NCBI RefSeq assembly: GCF_023242475.1
Contig: NZ_JALJFG010000001.1
Location: forward strand, 310,001 to 374,000
Reading direction: 5' to 3'
DNA: 64,000 nt
DNA from: Pseudomonas sp. MWU15-20650
GTDB taxonomy: Bacteria > Pseudomonadota > Gammaproteobacteria > Pseudomonadales > Pseudomonadaceae
In this document: positions 8,671 to 19,682 of the stretch, in pieces
How the letters are laid out: the number at the start of each line of letters is the position of its first letter
Position numbering within the stretch: the first letter of the stretch is position 1
The notes under the pieces: generated by a model
What the model was told of the DNA's origin: nothing
The model's input: the letters and a program-made list of their open reading frames with translations, nothing else
The model's database searches: none
Position numbers and translations under genes: made by a program

Positions 8671-9687
8671 TTACCCCACTTTCACCATGTGCGGTTGCGA
8701 GCTGCGCTCGGTAGGCTGGTGATCGAGGTCGCGGCTGACCAGCAGCAGGACTTCTGCCGACGCGTCCGATACCTGGGCCTTGTAGCCGGCAATCGAACGA
8801 GCGAAGACGTTGTAGATCACCACCGCAGGAATCGCCGCAACCAGGCCCAGGGCTGTTGCCAGCAGGGCTTCAGCGATGCCGGGGGCAACGACGGCGAGGT
8901 TGGTGGTCTGGGTTTTGGCGATACCGATGAAGCTGTTCATGATGCCCCATACGGTGCCGAACAGGCCGACGAAGGGTGCGGTGGAACCGATGGTCGCCAG
9001 TACGCCGGTGCCGCTGCTCATGTTGCGACCGCAGGCGGCCACCAAGCGCTCCAGGCGGAAGCTGACGCGTTCCTTGATGCCTTCCTTTTCGCGGGTGTTG
9101 GCCGACAGGCGCATTTCTTCCAGGGCGTCGTGTACCAGCAGGTTGGCCAGGGTGCCCTTCTGGGTCGCGGTGTCGCTGGCTTCCTTGAGGGTGGTGGCTT
9201 TTTTCAGGTGCAGGATTTCAGTGCGCAGCCGACGCTTGGCGCCCAGCAGCTCGAAGCCTTTGGCGATCCAGATGGTCCAGGTAATGATCGAGGCGATAGC
9301 CAGGCCGATCATCACCGCTTTTACGACGATGTCAGCGTTCTGGTACATGCCCCATGGCGACAGGTCGTGAGACATGCCCAGGCTGTTGTCCTGTTCGGCC
9401 TGTGCCTGTTCACCCAAGGCGTTGAGACGGTCAACCGCGTCCTTGAGTTCTGGCGGCAGCTTGGAGGTGTCTACCGTGCCGTCCGGATTCTTGGGCACAG
9501 GCATTTGCTCCACCTGTGCGGCGGGCGTGTGTGCCGCGTCGGTTGGGGCAGCAGCAGGGGCGGTGGCATCGGCGAATGCGGCGGTCGGCGCCAGCATTAC
9601 GCTGAACAGCATCGCAGCAATCGCACGCCAGGCGCGGGATGGGCTGTGAAGCTTGGTTGGCGAAGCGGGGGTTGTATTACGTGTCAT
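8671..9687 (-). CDS. exbB: Proton-channel protein ExbB, TonB system
   Basis: A 338-residue MotA/TolQ/ExbB protein. The ATG at 9687 gives MTRNTTPASPT and a cleavable-type hydrophobic segment (RAIAAMLFSVMLAPTAAFA) before an Ala/Pro-rich periplasmic stretch, the long-N-terminus type found in pseudomonads. Three membrane helices are visible: VVKAVMIGLAIASIITWTIW, ATIGSTAPFVGLFGTVWGIM and PGIAEALLATALGLVAAIPA. An in-frame TTG at 9750 has no ribosome site. The AT-rich stretch 9760-9810 upstream is where a Fur-controlled promoter would be expected, but I could not define a convincing Fur box. Confidence 0.93.
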   Translation of the reverse strand: MTRNTTPASPTKLHSPSRAWRAIAAMLFSVMLAPTAAFADATAPAAAPTDAAHTPAAQVEQMPVPKNPDGTVDTSKLPPELKDAVDRLNALGEQAQAEQDNSLGMSHDLSPWGMYQNADIVVKAVMIGLAIASIITWTIWIAKGFELLGAKRRLRTEILHLKKATTLKEASDTATQKGTLANLLVHDALEEMRLSANTREKEGIKERVSFRLERLVAACGRNMSSGTGVLATIGSTAPFVGLFGTVWGIMNSFIGIAKTQTTNLAVVAPGIAEALLATALGLVAAIPAVVIYNVFARSIAGYKAQVSDASAEVLLLVSRDLDHQPTERSSQPHMVKVG

Positions 9688-9874
9688 GCTGGCCGGACCT
9701 GAGGAGAAAAATGGGTGGTCGTCCTTCCAGACCCTTTGGGTCGAGGACAAATGGGCGGTTATTATTGCAAGTAATTCTTGTTAACAAAAGTAATACAGTT
9801 ACTTAATTTGTCGTTTTGCTGGTCGCTGGTCATCTTCGGCGGCTAATCTGCGCCTTTGAGAATGGAGTTTTGTG

Positions 9875-10732
9875 ATGTCTGCGCCTTCTGTTGTGATTGC
9901 CGGTTGTGGCGATGTGGGTAGTCGGCTGGCCAGCCAATTGCTGGCCTCGAAATGGGAGGTTCATGGCCTGCGCCGCGACATCTCGCGCTTGCCCGCCGGA
10001 GTGATCGGTATTGCCGGCGACCTGTTCAAAAAAGACTGCCCTGACACTTGGCCCATCGGCGGGGTGGATTACCTGGTGTATTGCGCCGCTGCCACTGAAC
10101 ACGACGAAGCCGGCTATCGCGCCGCTTATGTGCAGGGGTTGCAGTATGTGCTGGAGTGGCTGAACGACTATGGCCAGGCACCGAAGCACCTGTTGTTTGT
10201 GTCCAGCAGTAGTGTGTATGGGCAACAGGATGGCGAGTGGGTCGACGAAACCTGCGACACCCAGGCGAAAGGCTATTCCGGCCAAGTGATGCTTGAAGCC
10301 GAGCAAGTGGCCCTCAACAGTGGCATTCCTGCGAGCATTGTGCGGCTGACCGGGATTTACGGGCCAGGTCGTGAATGGTTGTTGACCCAGGTGCGCCAAG
10401 GTTATCGCGTGGCGATTGATCCGCCTTTATATGGCAACCGCATTCACGCGGAGGACGCCGCAGGTTTGCTGGCCTTTTTGTTGCGGCATGTGGAGCAGGG
10501 CGGCGCCTTGGACAAGATTTACATCGGCGTAGACGACGCTCCGGCGCCATTGGCGGATGTGGTCGGCTGGTTGCGCGACTACTTGGGTGTGACCGAATGG
10601 GCTGATGACGCCAGTGTGCGCCGCGCCGGCAGCAAACGATGCAGTAATGCGCGCGCCGAGGCGTTGGGTTGGGCGCCGACCTACCCGAGTTATCGCGAAG
10701 GGTATGCGGCGATTCTCGAAGGTAAGGGCTAA
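9875..10732 (+). CDS. NAD(P)-dependent epimerase/SDR-type protein (YeeZ-like)
   Basis: A 285-residue extended short-chain dehydrogenase. The N-terminal nucleotide-binding motif VVIAGCGDVGSRLA fits a Rossmann fold, and VSSSSVYGQQDG supplies the serine and tyrosine of the SDR active site (YxxxK is replaced or shifted). It ends with GWAPTYPSYREGYA, usual for YeeZ/NAD-dependent epimerase relatives. The ATG at 9875 has GGAG seven bases upstream and is preferred to the GTG three bases earlier. Substrate unknown. Its stop codon lies inside a long inverted repeat. Confidence 0.8.
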   Translation: MSAPSVVIAGCGDVGSRLASQLLASKWEVHGLRRDISRLPAGVIGIAGDLFKKDCPDTWPIGGVDYLVYCAAATEHDEAGYRAAYVQGLQYVLEWLNDYGQAPKHLLFVSSSSVYGQQDGEWVDETCDTQAKGYSGQVMLEAEQVALNSGIPASIVRLTGIYGPGREWLLTQVRQGYRVAIDPPLYGNRIHAEDAAGLLAFLLRHVEQGGALDKIYIGVDDAPAPLADVVGWLRDYLGVTEWADDASVRRAGSKRCSNARAEALGWAPTYPSYREGYAAILEGKG

Positions 10733-10805
10733 TGCCAGTCAGTTAAGAAGGAACACTATCACTGTGGCGAGCGGTTGCTCGTTCTAGCGCTTAGCTGACT
10801 GGCAT
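10732..10805. repeat. 74-base inverted repeat overlapping a stop codon
   Basis: ATGCCAGTCAGTTAAG at the left and CTTAGCTGACTGGCAT at the right are inverted copies with one mismatch, and pairing can extend a few bases outward. A smaller GAGCGGTTGCTC hairpin lies in the middle. The left arm overlaps the stop codon of the preceding gene. It could act as a terminator-like structure or be a small mobile (MITE-like) repeat. Confidence 0.75.
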
Positions 10806-10831
10806 TGGCCCGTGGGTTCCTTTGTTGTGTG

Positions 10832-11575
10832 TCACTGCTTTTCCAGTAGCCACTGCCGTGGCCCGGGTGTAAACGAAGGCACTTCGTCAACGTGTGCGGT
10901 GTTCACGGCCTGGTATATCTCCAGTTGCTTGCCCTTGCGCGCAAAGATCCACGGGTTGCCCTTGCCGTTCAGTTGCAGCCAGATGCTGTCGTAACCGCCG
11001 CTCATGGACGCGCAATCGCCCGCCAGGCATAACGAATACTGATCAACGCCAGGCAGGCCGGCTACTTTGCCGTTGGCCTGGAACTGGACCGTGGCGCCAT
11101 CACCATTACCGTCGGTGATCTTCCAATCGCCGCCCATGTAGGCTGCATACAGCGCCCGTTCGAAGTTGGCACCCAGGGGTGCGCCTTCCGGGGCCGGGTC
11201 TTTGGCGCGGGCGAACAGTTGCTCTGGCTCATTGTCGTTGGCCACCTGCAGCAATTGTTTGCCTTTGCGTTTGAGTTCGGTGGCGGAACTGCCATAGAAG
11301 TCGACGCTCCAGGCGCCGGATTTTTCCCCGAGCAACTTGCCTTCGGCGACTTCAAAGCCGTTGTAGTAGCGCGCCTGCGATGCCTTGGTGTTGATCTCCC
11401 ATTCGAGGTTCGGGCCAAAGCTCTGCAGGGCTTCACGCAAAGGGCCGCCTTTGGCTGCCGCGTCGATGGCGGCCTGGTTGACCCAGGTACCGCTCACATC
11501 CAGGTCGGCGGGGTTGCTGGCACAGCCGCCCAGCAACAAGGCGAGCAACGAAGAGGCTACAAGCGCTTTGCGCAT
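10832..11575 (-). CDS. Lipoprotein of unknown function
   Basis: A 247-residue protein with lipoprotein signal MRKALVASSLLALLLGGCAS; the lipidated Cys is residue 18. The mature part has repeated short beta-strand segments (LEWEINTKASQARYYNGFE, DWKITDGNGDGATVQFQANG) that suggest a beta-rich fold. It also has two cysteines close together (LCLAGDC) that could form a periplasmic disulfide. I do not recognise a named family. It is convergent with the epimerase gene across the inverted repeat and lies upstream of ridA on the same strand only in the sense that ridA transcription reads in from the right, with 56 bases between them. Confidence 0.7.
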   Translation of the reverse strand: MRKALVASSLLALLLGGCASNPADLDVSGTWVNQAAIDAAAKGGPLREALQSFGPNLEWEINTKASQARYYNGFEVAEGKLLGEKSGAWSVDFYGSSATELKRKGKQLLQVANDNEPEQLFARAKDPAPEGAPLGANFERALYAAYMGGDWKITDGNGDGATVQFQANGKVAGLPGVDQYSLCLAGDCASMSGGYDSIWLQLNGKGNPWIFARKGKQLEIYQAVNTAHVDEVPSFTPGPRQWLLEKQ

Positions 11576-11631
11576 TACGAAATCCTTCTAAAACGAAGTC
11601 GGCGCAGCCTGTTTAAGCTGCGCCGGGTGTT

Positions 11632-12012
11632 TTACTCGATGACCAGAATGGCGTCCATCTCAACCTGTGCGCCCTTTGGCAGGGCGGCAACGCCGATGGC
11701 GGCGCGGGCTGGGTACGGTTGTTCGAAGTACTTGCCCATGATCTCGTTGACCTTGGCGAAGTGGCTGAGGTCGGTAAGGAAGATGTTCAGCTTGACGATG
11801 TCCTTGAACGAACCGCCTGCGGCCTCGGCCACGGATTTGAGGTTTTCGAAGACCTGTACGGTCTGGGCTTCGAAGCCTTCAACCAGTTCCATGGTCTTTG
11901 GGTCCAGCGGGATCTGGCCGGACATGTAGACGGTGTTGCCCGCCTTGATCGCCTGGGAGTAAGTGCCGATGGCGGCAGGGGCTTTATCGCTGGTGATAAC
12001 AGTCTTGGTCAT
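11632..12012 (-). CDS. ridA: Reactive intermediate deaminase RidA
   Basis: A 126-residue RidA/YjgF protein. RidA hydrolyses the enamine/imine intermediates released by PLP enzymes such as serine/threonine dehydratase and so protects other PLP enzymes. Arg103 (PARAAIGV) and Glu118 (QVEMDAI) are at the usual active-site positions. AAGG-type ribosome site AAGGAG lies upstream of the ATG. It follows spoT by 39 bases and is probably in the spoT transcript. A second RidA-like gene lies in the dad cluster at 39171. Confidence 0.95.
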   Translation of the reverse strand: MTKTVITSDKAPAAIGTYSQAIKAGNTVYMSGQIPLDPKTMELVEGFEAQTVQVFENLKSVAEAAGGSFKDIVKLNIFLTDLSHFAKVNEIMGKYFEQPYPARAAIGVAALPKGAQVEMDAILVIE

Positions 12013-12051
12013 TTATGACTCCTTGTAAGAGATGATGACTTATTGGAAGGG

Positions 12052-14157
12052 CTACGCACGCATACGGGTGATGCGGATGACCCCAGTCAGGGCGCGTAGT
12101 TTCTTGATCACGCGAGCCAAGTGCACGCGGTCGTGCACGCTGACCACCAGTTGGACCACGCTGATGCGACCATCGCGTTCGTCCATGCTGATTTTCTCGA
12201 TATTGCCGTCGGCGGCGTTGACGCTGCTGGCGAGCAGGGCGATCAGGCCGCGTTGGTGTTCCAGCTCGACCCGCAACTCGACATTGAATTCGCCGGTGAC
12301 ATCCTTGGCCCACGAGAGCTGGATGCATTTTTCCGGGTTGTGGCGGATTTCGGTGATATTGCGACAGTTGTCCAGGTGCACCACCATGCCTTTGCCGGCG
12401 GACAAATGACCGACAATCGGGTCGCCCGGTATCGGCGTACAGCACTTGGCGTAGCTGAGCACCAGGCCCTCGGTGCCGCGAATCGCCAGCGGGCCTTCCG
12501 GGCTCGGCAGCTGTTCGCCTTCGCCCAGCAGCCGGCGGGCGACTACATAGGCCATGCGGTTGCCCAGGCCGATATCTTCCAGCAGGTCTTCGATGGTTTC
12601 CTGGCGGTATTCGTGGAGCATCGCCTGCACGCGTTCGGCGGGGATCTTGTCCAGGGCGCTGTCGAAGCCGTTGAGTACCTTGTTCAGCAGGCGTTCGCCG
12701 AGGCTGATGGACTCGGAACGACGTTGCAGTTTCAAGGCGTGGCGAATGTGCGTGCGGGCCTTGCCGGTGACCACAAAATTGAGCCATGCCGGATTCGGGC
12801 GTGCGCCCGGTGCGCTGACGATCTCCACGGTAGAGCCGCTTTGCAGCGGTTCCGACAGCGGGGCCAGGCGGCGGTTGATCCGGCAGGCAATGCAGCTGTT
12901 GCCGACGTCGGTGTGCACCGCGTAGGCGAAGTCGACCGCCGTGGAGCCTTTGGGCAGCTCCATGATCCGGCCCTTGGGCGTGAACACGTAGACCTCGTCC
13001 GGGAACAGGTCGATCTTCACGCTTTCGATAAATTCCAGGGAGTTGCCGGCACGTTGCTGCATTTCCAGCACGCCCTTGACCCACTGGCGGGCGCGGGCAT
13101 GGGTGCCTTTGGGCTGCTCGTCGCCGCTGGACTTGTACAGCCAATGGGCGGCGATGCCGTTGTTGGCCATCTCTTCCATTTCGCGGGTGCGGATCTGGAT
13201 CTCGATCGGCACGCCATGCATACCGAACAGCGTGGTATGCAGCGACTGATAGCCGTTGGCCTTGGGAATGGCGATGTAGTCCTTGAAGCGACCTGGCAGG
13301 GGTTTGTACAAATTGTGTACAGCGCCCAGTACGCGGTAGCAGGTGTCGACCTTGTCGACGATGATCCGGAACGCATACACGTCCATGATCTCGTTGAAGG
13401 CCCGACGCTTGCCACGCATCTTCTTGTAGATGCCGTAGATGTGTTTCTGCCGGCCGCTGACCTCGCCCTCGATCTCGTCGATCGCCAGGCAATGGCTCAG
13501 GGATTCTTCGATCTTGTTGACGATTTCCTTGCGGTTGCCACGGGCGCGCTTGACCGCCTGGTAGATACGCGCCGAACGCATCGGGTGCATGGCCTTGAAG
13601 CCGAGGTCTTCGAATTCGATACGAATGGCGTGCATGCCCAGCCGATTGGCGATAGGCGCGTAGATTTCCAGGGTTTCCTTGGCGATGCGCCGGCGCTTTT
13701 CGCCGGACAGCACTTCCAGCGTACGCATGTTGTGCAACCGGTCGGCCAGCTTGACCAGGATCACGCGGATGTCCCGGGCCATGGCCATGGCCATCTTCTG
13801 GAAGTTTTCCGCCTGGGCTTCGGCCTTGGTCTCGAAGTTCATCTGGGTCAGTTTGCTGACCCCATCGACCAGCTCGGCCACGGTTTCGCCAAACTGCGCA
13901 CTGAGCGCTTCCTTGGCGATGCCGGTGTCTTCGATCACGTCATGCAGCATCGCGGCCATCAGGCTCTGATGGTCCATGTGCATGTCGGCCAGGATATTCG
14001 CCACCGCAAGAGGGTGGGTGACGTACGCTTCACCGCTGCGGCGGCGTTGGCCGTCGTGGGCTTGCTCGGCGTAGAAGTACGCTCGGCGGACCAGGTTGAC
14101 CTGGTCTGGGCCGAGGTAGGTCGATAAGCGATCGGCGAGGGCGTCTATGCTCGGCAA
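12052..14157 (-). CDS. spoT: Bifunctional (p)ppGpp synthetase/hydrolase SpoT
   Basis: A 701-residue RelA/SpoT homolog controlling the stringent response. The hydrolase HD motif is H72-D73 in MLHDVIEDTG and is intact, which separates it from RelA. The synthetase domain (YGIYKKMRGKRRAFNEIMD and YRVLGAVHNLYKP) follows at about 235-350. A TGS domain (VYVFTPKGRIMELPKGSTAVDFAY) lies at about 390-450 and a C-terminal ACT domain ends ALTGVIRITRMR. It is preceded by rpoZ 60 bases upstream, the conserved gmk-rpoZ-spoT order. Confidence 0.97.
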   Translation of the reverse strand: MPSIDALADRLSTYLGPDQVNLVRRAYFYAEQAHDGQRRRSGEAYVTHPLAVANILADMHMDHQSLMAAMLHDVIEDTGIAKEALSAQFGETVAELVDGVSKLTQMNFETKAEAQAENFQKMAMAMARDIRVILVKLADRLHNMRTLEVLSGEKRRRIAKETLEIYAPIANRLGMHAIRIEFEDLGFKAMHPMRSARIYQAVKRARGNRKEIVNKIEESLSHCLAIDEIEGEVSGRQKHIYGIYKKMRGKRRAFNEIMDVYAFRIIVDKVDTCYRVLGAVHNLYKPLPGRFKDYIAIPKANGYQSLHTTLFGMHGVPIEIQIRTREMEEMANNGIAAHWLYKSSGDEQPKGTHARARQWVKGVLEMQQRAGNSLEFIESVKIDLFPDEVYVFTPKGRIMELPKGSTAVDFAYAVHTDVGNSCIACRINRRLAPLSEPLQSGSTVEIVSAPGARPNPAWLNFVVTGKARTHIRHALKLQRRSESISLGERLLNKVLNGFDSALDKIPAERVQAMLHEYRQETIEDLLEDIGLGNRMAYVVARRLLGEGEQLPSPEGPLAIRGTEGLVLSYAKCCTPIPGDPIVGHLSAGKGMVVHLDNCRNITEIRHNPEKCIQLSWAKDVTGEFNVELRVELEHQRGLIALLASSVNAADGNIEKISMDERDGRISVVQLVVSVHDRVHLARVIKKLRALTGVIRITRMRA

Positions 14158-14217
14158 AGTGTGAACTCCTGCCGAAGGCTGTGACCCTGCGCCGTGCTAC
14201 GTCGACCAGGCATAGGC

Positions 14218-14481
14218 TTAGACGTCCTCGTTGGGCTCGCCTTCGAACGCTGCAAACAGCGGCTCGTCTTCAACGATTTCGGCGCTGGCGATGTAATCGT
14301 AGCTCATCACGCCGGCGGCGATTTCGCGCAGGGCCATCACGGTAGGCTTGTCATTTTCCCAATTGAGCAGCGGCTCTTTGCCGCCAGTGGCCAATTGACG
14401 GGCACGCTTGGTAGAGAGCATGACCAGCTCAAAGCGGTTATCCACGTGTTCTAGGCAGTCTTCAACGGTTACGCGGGCCAT
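14218..14481 (-). CDS. rpoZ: RNA polymerase omega subunit
   Basis: An 87-residue protein beginning [20 protein letters not shown], which is diagnostic for omega. Omega helps assemble and stabilise the RNA polymerase core and, in proteobacteria, forms one of the ppGpp-binding sites. The family motif KRARQL is at residues 25-30. It sits between gmk and spoT. A bidirectional terminator-like hairpin upstream at 14545 may insulate it from gmk, so it probably has its own promoter in 14482-14545. Confidence 0.97.
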   Translation of the reverse strand: MARVTVEDCLEHVDNRFELVMLSTKRARQLATGGKEPLLNWENDKPTVMALREIAAGVMSYDYIASAEIVEDEPLFAAFEGEPNEDV

Positions 14482-14544
14482 GGTATTCCTCGGAGCGAAT
14501 GCAAGATGCGCGCTGCCCGGTTGGGCGAGCGGACTGAGCAGTTT

Positions 14545-14580
14545 AAAAAATCACCAGCGTTTAGGGAAGCGCTGATTTTT
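14545..14580 (-). terminator. Terminator between gmk and rpoZ
   Basis: On the minus strand AATCAGCG and CGCTGGTGATT pair around a short loop and are followed by TTTTT; the opposite strand also ends in T. It lies 69 bases after the gmk stop. Confidence 0.65.
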
Positions 14581-14648
14581 CGCAGACCCTCGCAAAACCG
14601 CTACAAGTGCCAATGTAAAGCCCTTGCAGCAGTTTTGGGAAGGGCTAA

Positions 14649-16143
<1,495 letters not shown>

Positions 16144-16370
16144 GGGGGTACCTCGCGATGCAGTCCCGCGAATGCGGGCTGGTGGGTAAATTGAAGCCGA
16201 CAGGCTGCGAAGGCGCAGGAGTGTAGCGCAGTGGGCGGGAGGCCCCAAACCCTGGCAGTCACAAAGAGTGACAAGCCGTGCATTCGTAACCGAATTTTTA
16301 GAAGTGCCCCGAAACGGCTGGCGGCTCTATAATGCTCGGCAGTTTTTCGTCCTTCGTACAGGTATCCCCT

Positions 16371-17093
16371 ATGAAACGTCCAAGTGGTCGCGCTGCCGAT
16401 CAGCTCCGCTCGATCCGCATCACCCGCAACTACACCAAACACGCCGAGGGATCTGTACTGGTCGAGTTTGGCGATACCAAGGTTATCTGCACCGTCAGCG
16501 TCGAAAACGGCGTGCCGCGTTTCCTCAAAGGCCAGGGCCAGGGTTGGTTGACCGCTGAATACGGCATGCTGCCGCGTGCTACCGGCGAACGTAACCAGCG
16601 TGAAGCCAGCCGTGGCAAGCAAGGCGGCCGCACCTTGGAAATCCAGCGCCTGATCGGCCGTTCGCTGCGCGCAGCGTTGGACATGTCCAAGCTGGGCGAC
16701 GTGACCCTGTACGTCGACTGCGACGTGATCCAGGCCGACGGCGGCACCCGCACCGCGTCCATCACCGGCGCCATGGTGGCCTTGGTTGACGCGCTGAAAG
16801 TGATCAAGAAGCGCGGCGGCCTGAAGGGCGGCGATCCGCTCAAGCAAATGATCGCCGCCGTTTCGGTCGGCATGTACCAGGGCGAGCCTGTACTGGACCT
16901 GGACTACCTGGAAGACTCGGCCGCCGAGACCGACCTGAACGTGGTGATGACCAGCACCGGTGGTTTCATCGAAGTGCAGGGCACTGCCGAAGGCGCGCCG
17001 TTCCAGCCGGCTGAGCTGAATGCGATGCTGGCCCTGGCCCAGAAAGGCATGACCGAAATTTTCGAACTGCAAAACGCCGCACTGGCTGACTAA
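16371..17093 (+). CDS. rph: Ribonuclease PH
   Basis: A 240-residue phosphorolytic 3' exoribonuclease that trims tRNA 3' ends and takes part in rRNA processing. It begins [20 protein letters not shown] and carries the phosphate-binding [17 protein letters not shown] and [18 protein letters not shown]. It is full length, without the C-terminal frameshift known from E. coli K-12. The DUF4870 gene follows 22 bases on. Confidence 0.96.
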   Translation: MKRPSGRAADQLRSIRITRNYTKHAEGSVLVEFGDTKVICTVSVENGVPRFLKGQGQGWLTAEYGMLPRATGERNQREASRGKQGGRTLEIQRLIGRSLRAALDMSKLGDVTLYVDCDVIQADGGTRTASITGAMVALVDALKVIKKRGGLKGGDPLKQMIAAVSVGMYQGEPVLDLDYLEDSAAETDLNVVMTSTGGFIEVQGTAEGAPFQPAELNAMLALAQKGMTEIFELQNAALAD

Positions 17094-17115
17094 GCCGGTC
17101 TCGAGGAGAAGCGCC

Positions 17116-17484
17116 ATGAGTGACAGCCAGTTGCCGGTTCCGGCACCGTCCAAGGAAGTACGCCAGTGGGCAATGTTGTGTCACTTCGCGGCGTTCCTGG
17201 GGTTGGTGTTCCCCTTCGGTAGCCTGATAGGGCCGCTGATCCTGTGGCAGGTCAAGAAGGATGTGGACCCGCTCATTGATGACCAGGGCAAGGAAGCACT
17301 CAACTTCCAGATCACCGTGGCGATTGCCTGGCTGGTGTGCATCGTGCTGGGGTTCGTGGTGATCGGTTGGTTGCTGATGACCGTATTGGTGATTGGCGCC
17401 CTGGTACTGACCATTATTGCCGGCATCAAGGCCAACAAGGGTATTGCCTATCGCTACCCGTGGACGTTGCGCCTGATCAAATAA
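17116..17484 (+). CDS. DUF4870 small membrane protein
   Basis: A 122-residue protein with three hydrophobic segments: CHFAAFLGLVFPFGSLIGPL, ITVAIAWLVCIVLGFVVIG and LLMTVLVIGALVLTIIAG. The motif DDQGKEALNFQ between them is characteristic of the DUF4870 family, whose function is unknown. A strong ribosome site (GAGGAGAAG) precedes it. It lies 22 bases after rph and shares a bidirectional terminator with crc. Confidence 0.88.
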   Translation: MSDSQLPVPAPSKEVRQWAMLCHFAAFLGLVFPFGSLIGPLILWQVKKDVDPLIDDQGKEALNFQITVAIAWLVCIVLGFVVIGWLLMTVLVIGALVLTIIAGIKANKGIAYRYPWTLRLIK

Positions 17485-17492
17485 TGAACACG

Positions 17493-17528
17493 CACAAAAA
17501 AACCGACATCGCTGTCGGTTTTTTTGTG
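17493..17528. terminator. Bidirectional terminator between DUF4870 gene and crc
   Basis: CACAAAAAAACCGACA and TGTCGGTTTTTTTGTG pair perfectly around TCGC, with T runs on both strands, between convergent genes. Confidence 0.92.
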
Positions 17529-17542
17529 CCTGGAGAAAGACC

Positions 17543-18322
17543 TCAGATGGTCAATGTCCAGTCGTAGTCCACGATCAGTGGCGCATGCTGCGAGAAGCGT
17601 GGCTGACGCGGCAGGCGTGCACTGCGGACAAACCGGCGCAAGCCAGGCGTCAGCAACTGGTAGTCGAAGCGCCAACCCAGGTTGAGCATCTCGGCCTGTT
17701 CGTTATCCGGCCACCAACTGTACTGGTCACCTTCGCGGCTGACTTCGCGCAGGGCATCGACATAACCCATGTTGCCGACAATCTCGTCCATCCAGGCGCG
17801 TTCCGGCGCCAGGAAGCCCGGGGATTGCTGGCTGTCGCGCCAGTTCTTGATATCCAGCTTCTGTTGCGCCACGTACAGCGAGCCACAATAAATGTACTCG
17901 CGACGCTTGCGTCGCTGTTTGTCCAGATAACGGGCGAAATCGTCCATTAGCTTGAACTTCTGGTTCAAGTCTTCATCGCCGTTCTGCCCCGAAGGAAGCA
18001 GCAAGGTCGCGATGCTGACCTTGTCGAAATCGGCTTGCAGGTAGCGCCCGTAGCGGTCGGCTGTCTCGAAGCCGAGGCCGCTGATGACCGCCTTGGGTTG
18101 CAACCGCGAGTACAAAGCCACGCCACCTTGGGTGGGCACTTCGGCATCGCAGGCATAAAGGAAGTAGCCATCCAGTTGGAAGGCTGGGTCGTCCAGTTCA
18201 AAGGCGGAGGCGCGGGTGTCCTGCAGGCAGATGACGTCGGCATTCTGTGCTTGCAGCCAACTGAGCAAACCACGCTCGACTGCAGCCTGAATACCATTAA
18301 CGTTCACACTGATGATCCGCAT
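17543..18322 (-). CDS. crc: Catabolite repression control protein Crc
   Basis: A 259-residue protein of the exonuclease III/EEP fold, equal in length to P. aeruginosa Crc. It begins MRIISVNVNGIQAAVERGLL and contains VICLQDTRA in place of the usual LQETK motif. Crc does not act as a nuclease; it assists Hfq in repressing translation of catabolic mRNAs at A-rich sites, controlled by CrcZ-type RNAs. Its position divergent from pyrE is the conserved Pseudomonas arrangement. Confidence 0.95.
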   Translation of the reverse strand: MRIISVNVNGIQAAVERGLLSWLQAQNADVICLQDTRASAFELDDPAFQLDGYFLYACDAEVPTQGGVALYSRLQPKAVISGLGFETADRYGRYLQADFDKVSIATLLLPSGQNGDEDLNQKFKLMDDFARYLDKQRRKRREYIYCGSLYVAQQKLDIKNWRDSQQSPGFLAPERAWMDEIVGNMGYVDALREVSREGDQYSWWPDNEQAEMLNLGWRFDYQLLTPGLRRFVRSARLPRQPRFSQHAPLIVDYDWTLTI

Positions 18323-18404
18323 AAATGGCCCCAAAAATCGCGTGCGTGTATGATACACGCCGTCCACCTAATTAGCTAAATCCGTGGTATCTGAGGCTTT
18401 TTTC

Positions 18405-19052
18405 ATGCAGGCGTATCAACGCGATTTCATTCGTTTTGCCATCGATCGCGGCGTTTTGCGCTTCGGTGAGTTCACTCTCAAGTCCGGGCGCACCAGCCCG
18501 TACTTCTTCAATGCGGGCTTGTTCAACTCAGGCTCGGCGCTGGCTCAGCTCGGTCGTTTCTACGCGGCTGCCATCGTTGAAAGCGGTATTCCCTTCGACG
18601 TACTGTTTGGCCCAGCCTACAAGGGCATTCCCTTGGCCGCCGCGACAGCAGTGGCCCTGGCGGAACATCACGGAAAGGATTTGCCGTGGTGCTTCAACCG
18701 TAAGGAAGCCAAGGCCCACGGCGAAGGCGGTAGCCTGGTCGGGGCTCCACTCAAAGGCGAAGTGCTGATCATCGACGACGTGATCACCGCCGGCACCGCT
18801 ATCCGTGAGGTGATGCAGATCATCGCTTCCCAGGACGGCGCCAAGGCCGCCGGTGTACTGATCGCGCTGAACCGCCAGGAGCGCGGCAACGGTGAGTTGT
18901 CGGCAATCCAGGAAGTAGAGCGCGATTTCGGTATTCCGGTGGTGAGCATCGTGTCGCTGAACCAGGTATTGCAGTTCCTGGAAGACGACCCGCAGCTCAA
19001 GCAGCACCTGCCGGCGGTCAAGGCATACCGCGAGCAGTTCGGCGTTCAGTAA
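18405..19052 (+). CDS. pyrE: Orotate phosphoribosyltransferase
   Basis: A 215-residue enzyme making OMP from orotate and PRPP in pyrimidine synthesis. The PRPP motif [13 protein letters not shown] is at about 120-132, and [13 protein letters not shown] is the flexible catalytic loop. The ATG at 18405 with GAGG upstream gives the family N-terminus [13 protein letters not shown]; an earlier GTG was rejected. It is divergent from crc, with only 82 bases shared for both promoters. Confidence 0.97.
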   Translation: MQAYQRDFIRFAIDRGVLRFGEFTLKSGRTSPYFFNAGLFNSGSALAQLGRFYAAAIVESGIPFDVLFGPAYKGIPLAAATAVALAEHHGKDLPWCFNRKEAKAHGEGGSLVGAPLKGEVLIIDDVITAGTAIREVMQIIASQDGAKAAGVLIALNRQERGNGELSAIQEVERDFGIPVVSIVSLNQVLQFLEDDPQLKQHLPAVKAYREQFGVQ

Positions 19053-19059
19053 TTGCAAT

Positions 19060-19100
19060 AAAAAAGGCCCCATTCAATTCAATTGAGTGGGGCCTTTTTT
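19060..19100. terminator. Terminator after pyrE
   Basis: AAAAAAGGCCCCA and TGGGGCCTTTTTT pair around an AT-rich loop that itself contains CAATTCAATTG; it can work in both directions. Confidence 0.92.
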
Positions 19101-19122
19101 CAGATCGGGCTTCGGTGGGCTG

Positions 19123-19682
19123 TTACTCACGCAGTCGTAAGGCGCGCAATAAAGCGTCAATTTGCCCGAAAGCGTCTTGTTGCCATTGGTCCGGTGTGCG
19201 ATCTCCAAGTATTTGGCTGTCTTCGACGAATCGTCTTACGGCAGTCGGGCCATAGCCTTCGACGATATCAAACTTTTCGCCGATGAACTGAAATCCTTGC
19301 TCTCCACTCCCGGTTTCAAGTACTGATCGACATTCCTCTGCAAGCGCTTGCATGCCACCCGGGAAATTACGGACGCAGTAGTAGATGTCATATGCGTCCT
19401 TCTGTTTATGCCTTCCGTTTAGGGCGTATCCCTTCATCGCTAGCAGGGCGGGGATCGAGCACACAGCGACCTCGACACGATTTTTGCCACCCGTGGGCAT
19501 GGGGCCTGCAATGGCAACCATTTGATAGACGCGCAAGGCACCGCTCCACCTATTACTGCAAACTTGCCCTTGAAGGAACCAAGGATCTGACCGATCTCGA
19601 TTAATACCGCCTTCACAGCAGCTGTTGTTCTGTCGTCATAATCTGAGGCGGATTGAGGTTCTTGAGGGATTAACGAGACCAT
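19123..19682 (-). pseudogene. AbiEii-type nucleotidyltransferase toxin, internally deleted
   Basis: The 5' part starts at the ATG at 19682 and encodes an N-terminus ending IGQILGSFKGKFAVIGGAVP, the beginning of the nucleotidyltransferase fold of AbiEii toxins (DUF1814). Near 19535-19540 the sequence jumps into another frame that encodes the family's C-terminal part (CSIPALLAMKGYALNGRHKQ, then KDAYDIYYCVRNFPGG and a tail with RRFVEDSQILG). The middle, including the catalytic aspartates, is missing, so the gene is an out-of-frame deletion remnant. It overlapped abiEi by about 13 bases. The family function is a type IV toxin that modifies tRNA or nucleotides in phage defence. Confidence 0.75.

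Noticed and set aside
9760..9810. Fur box before exbB
   Set aside because: The region is AT-rich, and control by iron is expected, but I found no stretch that matches the 19-base consensus well.
12121..14127. 668-codon open frame antisense to spoT
   Set aside because: GC-rich third positions in spoT keep the opposite strand open; the antisense product is rich in His, Gln and Asp with no domain, while spoT is clear.
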